9,468 nucleotides of DNA from Actinomycetota bacterium. GTDB taxonomy: Bacteria > Actinomycetota > Thermoleophilia > Gaiellales > Gaiellaceae. Below are positions 1 through 7,175 of the stretch, piece by piece. Every line of letters starts with the position of its first letter. The first letter of the stretch is position 1. Location of the stretch: contig VAXY01000029.1 of the NCBI GenBank assembly GCA_005885085.1, positions 1 to 9,468 on the forward strand, written 5' to 3'. The translations under genes and the position numbers were made by a program. The notes under the pieces are model-generated. The model saw only the letters and a list, made by a program, of their open reading frames with translations. It did not search any database and was not told the origin of the DNA.

Positions 1-113
1 TCGAAGATCTTCCCGTCACGCGTCTGGACGACGGCGCCGACGAGGTAGTTCGAATACGGCGCGTACGTGCGTCGAGAAACGGCGACGGCGCGGTCGTAGA
101 GCTCCTTGCTCAC
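1..113 (-). CDS. cdd: Cytidine deaminase, N-terminal fragment (runs off the window)
   Basis: Only the first 37 codons are present. Cytidine deaminase hydrolyses cytidine and deoxycytidine to uridine and deoxyuridine in cytosolic pyrimidine salvage. The visible part matches the family N-terminus: a short helix, then YAPYSNYLVGA (residues 17-27) and the strand ending RDGKIF. The PYSN...VGA segment helps form the nucleoside pocket. The zinc-binding HAE and PCxxC motifs would lie beyond the window and cannot be checked. The start is GTG at 113-111. It overlaps the TGA of the upstream lipid kinase gene by four bases (GTGA), and no clear Shine-Dalgarno is visible, so translational coupling is likely. 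cdd commonly follows dgkA in this conserved neighbourhood, often with era next. Identification rests on a short but characteristic segment. Confidence 0.85.
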   Translation of the reverse strand, partial: MSKELYDRAVAVSRRTYAPYSNYLVGAVVQTRDGKIF

Positions 114-817
114 AGCAGCTGGAAGACGGAGAGGGTCACGAGCGCCCCGATCGCGCCGCCGTATGCGACCTCGAGCGTCGAGTGAATGCCGGATTCCACA
201 CGCGTTTGAGCCACGAGCAACGCCATGATGAACGTCAGCGCGCTGACGACGAAGCGATGGGCGTCGCCGACGATGTAGGTCGCAGCGATCCAGGCGGCAA
301 ACGCGATCGCGGCATGTCCGGACGGGAGGCCCCCGCGCAGGGGCGTCCCCTTCCCGGTCCAGGCCTTCGTGGCAATCACGATGATCACGGTCAGGACGAG
401 TGCAATCACCGTGATCTGTGCGGGGGCGTCTTTCAGCTTGTCGAGCACGGTCGCCGACTTGTCCGCCGCCTTGCCGGCGAAGACGAGATATCCCACGGCA
501 ACGGCGTTGACGGACGCGATCAGAACTGCGCCTGCGGCGATGTCCTTGGCCAGCTTCGCCATCGGGTCGAACGAGGTCGTCGCCGCGTCGATCGTGCCCT
601 CGACGGCCGTGTTGATCATCTCGGCGACGAGCACGAACGTGATCGAGAGCAGCAGCACGATCAGCTCGAGCCGCGAGACGCTGACGGCCACGGCGACGAC
701 CAGCACGACGACGGCAATTGCGAAGTGGATGCGCAGGTTGCGCTGCGTCCGCAGCACGTGGACGACACCTTCGATCGCGAAGTTGAAGCTCTCGATGATC
801 GACGGCCGCGCTCTCAT
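110..817 (-). CDS. dgkA: Membrane fusion protein: DgkA-type lipid kinase joined to a PAP2 phosphatase domain
   Basis: A 235-residue integral membrane protein with two domains. Residues 1-115 are a small DgkA-type kinase, in Gram-positives usually an undecaprenol or diacylglycerol kinase. It shows SFNFAIEG near the N-terminus (from residue 10), three hydrophobic segments, and the signature EMINTAVEGTID (66-77). Residues 130-235 are a PAP2-like phosphatase domain: lysines 151/156, R161, PSGH at 165-168, then R206, H212 and E216. In the classical PAP2 motif the last two elements are SR and D, so this copy has TR and E. Fusions of these two domains are a known subfamily. The likely substrate is the undecaprenyl lipid carrier or diacylglycerol, but the sequence alone does not decide. 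The ATG at 817-815 overlaps the TGA of ybeY (ATGA), implying coupling. The opposed kinase and phosphatase activities in one chain are notable. Confidence 0.88.
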   Translation of the reverse strand: MRARPSIIESFNFAIEGVVHVLRTQRNLRIHFAIAVVVLVVAVAVSVSRLELIVLLLSITFVLVAEMINTAVEGTIDAATTSFDPMAKLAKDIAAGAVLIASVNAVAVGYLVFAGKAADKSATVLDKLKDAPAQITVIALVLTVIIVIATKAWTGKGTPLRGGLPSGHAAIAFAAWIAATYIVGDAHRFVVSALTFIMALLVAQTRVESGIHSTLEVAYGGAIGALVTLSVFQLL

Positions 818-1188
818 GCGTGGACGCGCTCGCGCGCCTCCATCTCGAGGCCGTGGTCGTAGCCGAGGAGGTGCAGGACGGCATGTACGAGCGGCGCGCG
901 CCAGGCGTCGCCGACGACCTGTGGGCAGAGGACGACGTCCCCGAGCTGACGCGGAATCCCGGTGGGCACGGGCTCGCGCCCGTCGATCGGAAATGCGAGC
1001 GCGTCGGTCTCCTCGTCCACGCCGAGATGGTCGCGCTTCAGTCCGCGGATCTCACCCGGCCCGACGAGCTGCAGCCCGAGCTCCCCCTCCTCGATGCCCT
1101 CGTCGCGCAGCACGGCGCGGATCAGGTCGCCGGCCGCGTCGAGGTCGAGCTGCGCGCCCGAGCGATTCGCGACTTCGATCTCGACCAT
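814..1188 (-). CDS. ybeY: Endoribonuclease YbeY (16S rRNA maturation and ribosome quality control)
   Basis: YbeY is a zinc-dependent single-strand endoribonuclease needed for 16S rRNA 3'-end processing and ribosome quality control. This 124-residue protein begins MVEIEVANRSG, the usual actinobacterial-type N-terminus. It carries TDALAFPID (61-69), the LGDVVLCP strand (82-89), and the metal-binding H-x3-H-x5-H as HAVLHLLGYDH (102-112). The usual HG.LH is HAVLH here. The position of the Arg conserved in E. coli (Arg59) holds Leu (residue 55), but mycobacterial YbeY also lacks that Arg, so this is probably lineage-typical. The protein ends soon after the metal site and lacks the longer C-terminal helix of many homologues. 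The start is ATG at 1188-1186, five bases after the phoH stop, with GGAAG about nine bases upstream. The frame is also open into phoH, but that extension has no YbeY similarity. Adjacency to phoH is highly conserved. Confidence 0.93.
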   Translation of the reverse strand: MVEIEVANRSGAQLDLDAAGDLIRAVLRDEGIEEGELGLQLVGPGEIRGLKRDHLGVDEETDALAFPIDGREPVPTGIPRQLGDVVLCPQVVGDAWRAPLVHAVLHLLGYDHGLEMEARERVHA

Positions 1189-1193
1189 CGCCC

Positions 1194-2153
<960 letters not shown>

Positions 2154-2167
2154 GGCCTCAGTCTAGG

Positions 2168-2204
2168 CGGACATGTCTCAGGGACAGCCCCTGGGAGATG
2201 TCCG
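2168..2204 (-). repeat. Imperfect inverted repeat (16-nt arms, 5-nt loop) upstream of phoH
   Basis: Arms 2168-2183 and 2189-2204 are complementary at 14 of 16 positions, with the loop at 2184-2188. On the transcribed strand the arms begin CGGACAT and end ATGTCCG. It fills most of the only sizeable spacer in the operon, between the yqeY stop and the phoH GTG. No T-run follows it in the direction of transcription, so it is not a canonical intrinsic terminator. It could be a processing or stability hairpin, or one copy of a dispersed intergenic repeat. I saw no second copy in this window. Confidence 0.75.
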
Positions 2205-2218
2205 TTCCAGCAGGGGCT
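2186..2218 (-). promoter_or_regulatory. Alternative 8-bp stem that competes with the phoH-upstream hairpin
   Basis: AGCCCCTG and CAGGGGCT (2186-2193 and 2211-2218) are perfectly complementary across a 17-nt loop. The distal arm includes the yqeY stop codon. Because 2189-2193 also belongs to the larger hairpin at 2168-2204, the two stems cannot form together. Such an arrangement could act as a translation- or transcription-sensitive switch, but function is inference only. Confidence 0.4.
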
Positions 2219-2685
2219 ATGCGAGCTTCTCCTTGACCAGCTGGGAGACAACGGATCCGTCGGCTCGACCGCTGACCTGGGGCATCACGTCGGCCATCAC
2301 GCGGCCGAAGTCGCGCATGCTCGTCGCGCCGTTCTCGGCGATCGCGTTGTCGACGATCTCCTCCAGCTCGTCCTCGGCGAGCGGCTCCGGCATGAACTCC
2401 TCGAGCACGGCGAGCTCGCGCTCCTCCGCCGCCGCCTGCTCCTCGCGGCCGCCGCCGCGGAAAGCCTCCGCCGCTTCGACGCGCCGCTTGCGCTCGCGCT
2501 GAAGCACCTGCAGTTCCTCCTCGTCGGAGAGCGGCCGCTGCAGCTCCTTCTCCGCCGAGCGGAGGCTCGACAGGATCAGCCGCAGCGCGTCCCGGCGGTC
2601 GGCATCGCGTGCGAGCGTCGCCTCCTTCAGGTCACCTTCCGCGACACCGTCGCCAATGAGCGAGGGAAGGGCGACCGACGCTCAT
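2217..2685 (-). CDS. yqeY: GatB/YqeY domain protein with unresolved start (apparent frameshift or readthrough)
   Basis: YqeY-family proteins resemble the C-terminal tail domain of GatB, the tRNA-dependent amidotransferase subunit, which binds tRNA; the exact role of free YqeY is unclear. The frame shows the family pattern throughout: DLKEATLARD near the N-terminus, a charged helical region, EFMPEPLAEDELEEIV in the middle, and SMRDFGRVMADVMP then GRADGSVVSQLVKEKLA at the end. Similarity begins well upstream of the first standard start codon in frame, the GTG at 2507-2505, which would remove the N-terminal third. Upstream, the frame is open to the HIT-gene stop at 2684-2682 with no ATG, GTG or TTG. 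The ATG at 2685-2683 has AAGGA eight bases upstream and an ATGA overlap, but is one base out of frame and meets TGA after 17 codons. An indel, a +1 shift, an ATT start (2657) or UGA readthrough are all possible. The stop is TAG at 2219-2217. Confidence 0.85.
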
Positions 2686-3011
2686 GCCGGCAATCCTTGG
2701 ACGCGCCCGCCGAGGATGTGCCAGTGCAGGTGGAAGATCGTCTGCCCGCCGCCCTCGCCGACGTTGACGACGACCCGGTAGTCCTCGAGGCCCGCCTCAC
2801 GCGCCGTATCCCTGACGAAGTCGAGCATCCCCTTGGCCTCGTCGGGCGGAAACTCGCAGATCTCGCGGAAGGTCGGCACGTGCCGCTCCGGAATCACGAG
2901 CAGGTGCGTGTCGGCGCGCGGGTTGATGTCGCGAACCGCGACGAAGCCGTCGCCCTTGCGGACGTGATCGCCTTCGCGCACGAGCTTGCAGAAGAGACAG
3001 TCGTCAGGCAG
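2682..3011 (-). CDS. HIT-family nucleotide-binding hydrolase (HinT-like), probable CTG start
   Basis: Histidine-triad proteins of this type hydrolyse purine nucleoside phosphoramidates and related nucleotidyl conjugates. The 109-residue product has the family layout. CLFCK (5-9) is the first zinc pair, FVAVRDINPRADTHLLVIPERH (23-44) is the core strand-turn, and the catalytic triad is HLHWH (94-98), preceded by GEGGGQTIF and followed by ILGGR. The CTG start at 3011-3009 gives the usual short N-terminus ahead of the zinc cysteines and lies nine bases after a perfect AGGAGG. It overlaps the mtaB stop by eight bases. The nearest standard in-frame start is GTG at 3062-3060, deep inside mtaB and without a visible Shine-Dalgarno, giving a 126-residue form with an unconserved head. 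The TGA stop at 2684-2682 overlaps the ATG that should serve yqeY. Confidence 0.9.
   Translation of the reverse strand: MPDDCLFCKLVREGDHVRKGDGFVAVRDINPRADTHLLVIPERHVPTFREICEFPPDEAKGMLDFVRDTAREAGLEDYRVVVNVGEGGGQTIFHLHWHILGGRVQGLPA
2694..2698 (-). promoter_or_regulatory. Ribosome binding site pointing to the out-of-frame ATG at 2685
   Basis: AAGGA on the minus strand, eight bases before the ATG at 2685-2683. The good spacing and the ATGA overlap with the HIT-gene stop mark this ATG as the natural yqeY start, although its frame does not match the YqeY coding frame. Confidence 0.6.
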
Positions 3012-4200
3012 CGAGGATCCCCTCCTCGGACACTGCGGCGCCGCGCACGCGGACGAGCTCACCCACCGGCGCGTCGACGAGCCACGGGGAGTAGTCGTCG
3101 CCGTAGCCGCGCCCCGGACGGTCGACCAGCACGACGTCGTCGGCGCCGACCTTCTCGTGCCACCGCGCGAGACACGCAGCGTCGGACGCGGCGCGCAGCC
3201 GCGCACTGCGTTCCTTCTTCACGGCCGGCGGCACGGAGTCGCGCGCGGCCGTGACCGTCCCCGGCCGCGGTGAGTACGGGAAGACGTGCACCTTCGTGAT
3301 CCCGGCCGCATCGATCACCGTCAGGGTGCGCTCGAAGGCGGCTTCGGTCTCCGTCGGGAAGCCGACGATCGCGTCGGTCGTGAGATTGAAGTCTTCGAGC
3401 GACTCGAGCCGTCGTAGGTAGGTGCTGGAGCTGTAGCGGCGCGCCATGTCGCGCAGCACGCCGTCATCGCCCGACTGGAGCGGCACGTGCAGATGCCGGC
3501 TCACGGCCGGGGTCTCGCGCAGCGCCGCCACGAGCTCGCCGTCGACGTGGTTGACCTCGATCGACGACAGCCGCAGGCGGTCGAGACCGGGCACCGCCCC
3601 AACCTCGCGCACGAGCCGCGGCAGCTTGTAGCGGGCCTCGCGGTCGCGGTAGCAGCCGAGGTTGATGCCCGTGAGGACGATCTCACGGTGCCCCTGCTCG
3701 ACGCGGCGACGGACTTCGTCGAGCACGGCTCGCGCCGAGCGGCTCCGGGAGGCCCCGCGGACGAGCGGGATGACGCAGAAGTTGCAGGAGAAGCTGCAGC
3801 CGTCCTGGATCTTCACGAATGCCCGCACCCGATCGAGCCGCGCGTCCGCCTGAACGCACCCGAGCGCGCCTACGTCGCCCGCCACGAACCCCGGTGTCTC
3901 CTCGCTGCGCCGTGCGACGACAGTGACGTTCTCCGGCAGGCCGGCGAATGCGTCGGCGGCGAGATTCGCGGCACAGCCGGTGAGGTAAACGCGGCGGTGA
4001 GTCCGAGCCGCCCGCGTCGCCGCCTGCCGTGACTTCCGCACCGCCTCGTTCGTCACGCAGCAGGTGTTCACGACCGCGACGTCGGCGCCGAGCTCGGCCG
4101 GTCGCTCCAGGTGACCGTCGCCAAGCAGGCGCTCGCGCACGTCGTGCGCGTCGGTGTGCGAGACCTTGCAGCCGAGAAAACGGATCGAAAAGGTCGCCAT
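3004..4200 (-). CDS. mtaB: tRNA (N6-threonylcarbamoyladenosine-37) methylthiotransferase MtaB
   Basis: MtaB is a radical-SAM methylthiotransferase that converts t6A37 to ms2t6A37 in ANN-decoding tRNAs, using two 4Fe-4S clusters. Of the 398 residues, the N-terminal methylthiotransferase domain has its cluster cysteines at C11 (FLGCKV), C47 (NTCCVT) and C76 (LTGCAAN). The radical-SAM motif CSFSCNFC gives C135, C139 and C142. The core continues through IVLTGINLG, LRLSSIEVN, HLHVPLQSGDD and AIVGFPTE. The last ~55 residues look like a short TRAM-type RNA-binding tail, so the protein is at the short end for the family. LTGINLG, the Ser-Ser-Ile-Glu motif and the gene context favour MtaB over MiaB or RimO. 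ATG at 4200-4198 follows the prmA stop by 12 bases. The Shine-Dalgarno is weak. The rsmE gene often found between prmA and mtaB is absent. Confidence 0.94.
   Translation of the reverse strand: MATFSIRFLGCKVSHTDAHDVRERLLGDGHLERPAELGADVAVVNTCCVTNEAVRKSRQAATRAARTHRRVYLTGCAANLAADAFAGLPENVTVVARRSEETPGFVAGDVGALGCVQADARLDRVRAFVKIQDGCSFSCNFCVIPLVRGASRSRSARAVLDEVRRRVEQGHREIVLTGINLGCYRDREARYKLPRLVREVGAVPGLDRLRLSSIEVNHVDGELVAALRETPAVSRHLHVPLQSGDDGVLRDMARRYSSSTYLRRLESLEDFNLTTDAIVGFPTETEAAFERTLTVIDAAGITKVHVFPYSPRPGTVTAARDSVPPAVKKERSARLRAASDAACLARWHEKVGADDVVLVDRPGRGYGDDYSPWLVDAPVGELVRVRGAAVSEEGILAA
3021..3026 (-). promoter_or_regulatory. Strong Shine-Dalgarno deciding the CTG start of the HIT gene
   Basis: A perfect AGGAGG lies within the 3' end of mtaB, nine bases before CTG at 3011-3009. 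No ATG, GTG or TTG in the HIT frame lies within reach of it, which supports CTG initiation. Confidence 0.65.
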
Positions 4201-4212
4201 CGGCCCGGGATG

Positions 4213-4968
4213 CTACTGCGCGGCTTCGTACAAGTCGGCCGCCCACCCGTTGCGCGTCACGTGCCGGACGTGCCGAAAGCCCTCCAGTGGAGTCGTGTCC
4301 GTGGGCAGGTAGCCGGAGCTGACGAGCCGCGAGGCGTGCAGCCGCGGCGCGAGTTCTTCCAATGCCGGCCTCGTGATGTTGGCGAGCGCAACGTCTGCGT
4401 GACGCAGCTCGCCGGTGAGCACGTCCGCGACTCGTGTCTCCACGGCGACATCATTGGCGGCGGCGTTGACGCGCGCAGCCGCGATCGCATGCTCGTCGGA
4501 GTCGAGGGCCAGAACCGGGGCGAATCCGAGCTTCGCCGCGACGATCGAGAGCACCCCGGAGCCGCAGCCGAGGTCGAGGACGCTCCCCCGTTCGAGCTCG
4601 AGCAGCAACTCGATGCACAGCTGGGTCGTCGGGTGCGCGCCCGTCCCGAAAGCGCGGGCGGGCTCGATCACGATCGAGATCGCGTCCGGCGGCGGCTCCT
4701 CCCACGGCGGGCCGACCCAGAGCGGCCCGATCCGCACCGGTTGGTGGAACGCCTTCCAGCGGTCGCGCCAGTCGGCGGCGACGTCCACGGCGCGCGTCCC
4801 GCCGAACGCGTGCCACAGCCGTTCCTCACCGCCCGAATCCGTGTACGCGACCAGCTCGACGCCGTCGTCGGCGTCGAGCTCTTCGAAGCCTTCGGGGAAG
4901 AGCTCGAGCATGCGGGCCCGTGCTTCTTCGGCGCGCTCGGCGGGGACGGCGACCGAGACGCGGCGCAG
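4213..4968 (-). CDS. prmA: Ribosomal protein L11 methyltransferase PrmA, probable CTG start
   Basis: PrmA trimethylates ribosomal protein L11 using S-adenosylmethionine. The frame has the family hallmarks: an N-terminal substrate-recognition domain, then FGTGAHPTTQ, the SAM-binding VLDLGCGSGVLSIVA, ALDSDEHAIAAARVN, and ANITRPAL in place of the usual ANI catalytic loop. The first ATG in frame (4911-4909) gives 232 residues but cuts off the first beta strand. The frame upstream continues with RRVSVAVPAERAEEARAR, typical of the family start, so I place the start at CTG 4968-4966 (251 residues). Another CTG at 4977-4975 overlaps the dnaJ TGA as CTGA. No ATG, GTG or TTG lies upstream near the dnaJ stop, and the Shine-Dalgarno is weak. 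It sits between dnaJ and mtaB, as in many bacteria. Confidence 0.92.
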   Translation of the reverse strand: MRRVSVAVPAERAEEARARMLELFPEGFEELDADDGVELVAYTDSGGEERLWHAFGGTRAVDVAADWRDRWKAFHQPVRIGPLWVGPPWEEPPPDAISIVIEPARAFGTGAHPTTQLCIELLLELERGSVLDLGCGSGVLSIVAAKLGFAPVLALDSDEHAIAAARVNAAANDVAVETRVADVLTGELRHADVALANITRPALEELAPRLHASRLVSSGYLPTDTTPLEGFRHVRHVTRNGWAADLYEAAQ

Positions 4969-4973
4969 CCCGC

Positions 4974-6092
4974 TCAGCGGAACGCGCTCTTGAGCCTGTC
5001 GAAGAAGCCTTCGCCGGGCTCGTAGGTCTCCTCGCCGGCGAGGCGCTCGAACTCCTCCAGCAGCCGCCGTTGTTCCTCGTTCAGCCGCCTGGGCACGGTC
5101 ACGTTGACCAGGACCCGCTGGTTGCCGCGGCCGAAGCCCTGCAGGACCGGCAGGCCGCGGCCTCGCAGCACGCGGATCTCGCCCGGCTGCGTACCCGGCT
5201 CGAAGGCCAGCTCCGCCTCGCCTTCGAGCGTCGGGACGGTCAGCGTCGCGCCGAGCGCCGCCTGAGTGATCGTGAGGTCGACCGTCGTGTAGACGTCGTT
5301 GCCCTCGCGCACGAAGCGCGCATCCGGGCGGACATGGACCTCGACGTAGACGTCCCCCGCCCTGGCACCGACCGCGCCGGCGTGGCCCTCACCCGTGAGG
5401 CGGATGCGCTGGCCGTCGTGGATGCCGGCCGGGATCTCGACCTCGAGCGTGCGTTCCTCGACCACCCGGCCGGCGCCGCGGCACTCCTCGCAGGGCCGGT
5501 CGATCAGCTTCCCGGAGCCGCTGCACGTCGGGCACGCGCCGGTGCGGACGAATTCGCCGAAAACGCTGCGCGATACCTGGCGGACGCGTCCGCTCCCGCC
5601 GCAGCTCGGACACGAGCGCACGGGCGTGTCCGGCTCGGCGCCGTTGCCGCCGCAGTGGTCACAGGGGACCGCGACGCCGAACGGGACCTCGCGCTTCGTG
5701 CCCGTTGCCACCTCGGCCAGGTCGACCTCGACGCGGGCGGCGATGTCGGCGCCGCGGGCCCGGCCCATCCGTCCTCCGACGCCGAAGAGGTCGTCGCCGA
5801 AGAAGGCGGAGAAGAGATCCGAGAGGCTGCCGAGATCGAACGCGCTCGGCTGGAAGCCGCCGCTGCGCAGTCCGGCGTGGCCGAAGCGGTCGTAGAGCTC
5901 GCGGCGCTCGGAGTTGGAGAGGACCTCGTAGGCCTCGACGACCTCACGGAAACGGTGCTCCGCGTCGGGGGCGTCGGAGACGTCGGGATGGAGCTCTCGC
6001 GCGAGCCGCCGGAAGGCGCGCTTGATGTCGTCGGCGCCTGCGTCACGTGCGACGCCCAGCAGCTCGTAGTAGTCACGCTCGGTCGTCGCCAT
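4974..6092 (-). CDS. dnaJ: Chaperone DnaJ (type I Hsp40)
   Basis: DnaJ delivers unfolded clients to DnaK and stimulates its ATPase. The 372-residue protein has a complete J domain (6-70) with HPD at 35-37. A short glycine/phenylalanine-rich linker follows (78-114, including FSAFFGDDLFGVGG). The zinc-finger region has all four CxxCxGxG units (C144, C161, C187 and C201 are the first cysteines), and two beta-rich client-binding domains follow. It ends with a C-terminal FFDRLKSAF tail. The start is ATG at 6092-6090 with GGTGA four bases upstream. The frame is also open back into hrcA, but that extension lacks similarity. It follows hrcA by 28 bases. dnaK and grpE are not in the window, so this may be the separate second DnaJ that many actinobacteria keep beside hrcA. 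Confidence 0.96.
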   Translation of the reverse strand: MATTERDYYELLGVARDAGADDIKRAFRRLARELHPDVSDAPDAEHRFREVVEAYEVLSNSERRELYDRFGHAGLRSGGFQPSAFDLGSLSDLFSAFFGDDLFGVGGRMGRARGADIAARVEVDLAEVATGTKREVPFGVAVPCDHCGGNGAEPDTPVRSCPSCGGSGRVRQVSRSVFGEFVRTGACPTCSGSGKLIDRPCEECRGAGRVVEERTLEVEIPAGIHDGQRIRLTGEGHAGAVGARAGDVYVEVHVRPDARFVREGNDVYTTVDLTITQAALGATLTVPTLEGEAELAFEPGTQPGEIRVLRGRGLPVLQGFGRGNQRVLVNVTVPRRLNEEQRRLLEEFERLAGEETYEPGEGFFDRLKSAFR

Positions 6093-6120
6093 GGCTTCAC
6101 CGTTCAGCCTAGCGTCGGCC

Positions 6121-7164
6121 TCAGTTGTCCTCGTAGACTCCCTCGACGAAGCGCGACAGCTCCTGAGCGGCGGCACGAACGGAGCGGATCGCCTTGTCGT
6201 AGTCCATCCGCACCGGGCCGAGCAGGCCGACCGCTCCGAGCGCTCGGTTCGTGAGGCCGTAGGTCGAGCCCACCAGCGCGGCGTCCTGCAGCGCCGGATG
6301 GTCGAGCTCGCCGCCGACGCGCACCCATGTGCGCAGCGGATCGAGCGCCTCGCCCAGGAGCGCGAGCAACGCAGCGCGGCGCTCGAGCGTGACGAGGACG
6401 TCGCGGTAGAGGCCGAGCTCATCGTCCCGCGCGTCCGCCAGCAGCTCCGCGGTGCCGCCGAGGTAGAGGCGCTGCTCGGACTGCAGCACGTCGGTGAACA
6501 CGGGCCGCACAGCGGCGAGGAACCGGCGTTCAGCCGCCGACAGGCTCGGTTCCTCGAGCACTCGCCGGACGGCGCTCGTGCCGAGTCGAAGCCCCGCGAG
6601 GCGTTCGTTCAGGTACTCGCGACCCCATTTCGCCAGGCCGGGATCGACGGGCTGGTCGAAGTCCACGAGGCGCTTCGCGACGCCGCCGGTCGACGTGATC
6701 ACGACCGCCATCACGGTGCGTGGGTTCAGCAGGACGATCTCGACGTGACGCACCGTCGTCGTCTGAAGCGGGGGCGCCGACACGAGCGCCAGCATGTGCG
6801 TCACCCGCGACAGCACCTCGCTGGTCGTCTCGAGCGCCGAGTCGATCTCGCGCCGCAGCTCCGACAGGTCGAGCGGGAACGACCCCGGGCGTGTCTCCTT
6901 CCGCGCGAGCAGCTCGTCCGCATGCAGGCGATAGGCCTGCTCCGTGGGGACGCGGCCGGCGGACGTGTGCGGATGCATGAGTAGGCCGCGTGCCTCGAGC
7001 TCTGCCAGCTCGTTCCTCACCGTCGAGGGCGACACGCTCAGGCCCGCGCTCTCGACGAGAGAGCGCGACCCGACCGGCCGGCCGGTGGCGATGTACTCCT
7101 CGATCACGCGCGCGAGCAGATCGCGCTGCCGCGTCGTCAGGCCGGATGCTCGCTCAGAGGGCAT
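6121..7164 (-). CDS. hrcA: Heat-inducible transcription repressor HrcA
   Basis: HrcA represses chaperone genes by binding CIRCE inverted repeats and needs GroEL for activity. The 347-residue product is of normal length. Residues 5-75 form the winged-helix domain, with VGSRSL (31-36) followed by SPSTVRNELAELEARGLL and PHTSAGRVPT. The rest is the GAF-like dimerisation domain with its insertion, ending LGPVRMDYDKAIRSV near the C-terminus, a family hallmark. The start is ATG at 7164-7162, eleven bases after the hemW stop. There is no clear Shine-Dalgarno, and an upstream out-of-frame ATG at 7174 opens a six-codon reading frame that overlaps this start. No CIRCE element (TTAGCACTC-N9-GAGTGCTAA) is visible in the window, so its own autoregulation, if any, would act further upstream. 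Confidence 0.96.
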   Translation of the reverse strand: MPSERASGLTTRQRDLLARVIEEYIATGRPVGSRSLVESAGLSVSPSTVRNELAELEARGLLMHPHTSAGRVPTEQAYRLHADELLARKETRPGSFPLDLSELRREIDSALETTSEVLSRVTHMLALVSAPPLQTTTVRHVEIVLLNPRTVMAVVITSTGGVAKRLVDFDQPVDPGLAKWGREYLNERLAGLRLGTSAVRRVLEEPSLSAAERRFLAAVRPVFTDVLQSEQRLYLGGTAELLADARDDELGLYRDVLVTLERRAALLALLGEALDPLRTWVRVGGELDHPALQDAALVGSTYGLTNRALGAVGLLGPVRMDYDKAIRSVRAAAQELSRFVEGVYEDN

Positions 7165-7175
7165 TTGCAGGCATT

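Noticed and set aside
2168..2204. Hairpin as an intrinsic terminator for yqeY
   Set aside because: No T-run follows the stem in the direction of transcription, and phoH begins within 15 bases.
2634..2660. RF2-like programmed +1 frameshift at the UGA-C that ends the short yqeY leader frame
   Set aside because: UGA followed by C matches the RF2 context and a +1 shift would restore the frame. However, there is no properly spaced Shine-Dalgarno stimulator or CUU-type slip codon, and family similarity seems to start before this point.
6093..6422. N-terminal extension of the dnaJ frame into hrcA (and the similar extensions of hemW into lepA and ybeY into phoH)
   Set aside because: The extra residues are unconserved, low-complexity translations of the overlapping gene. 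The family N-termini begin at the internal starts given in the annotation.
7165..7175. CIRCE operator upstream of hrcA
   Set aside because: Neither TTAGCACTC nor GAGTGCTAA is present there or elsewhere in the window.
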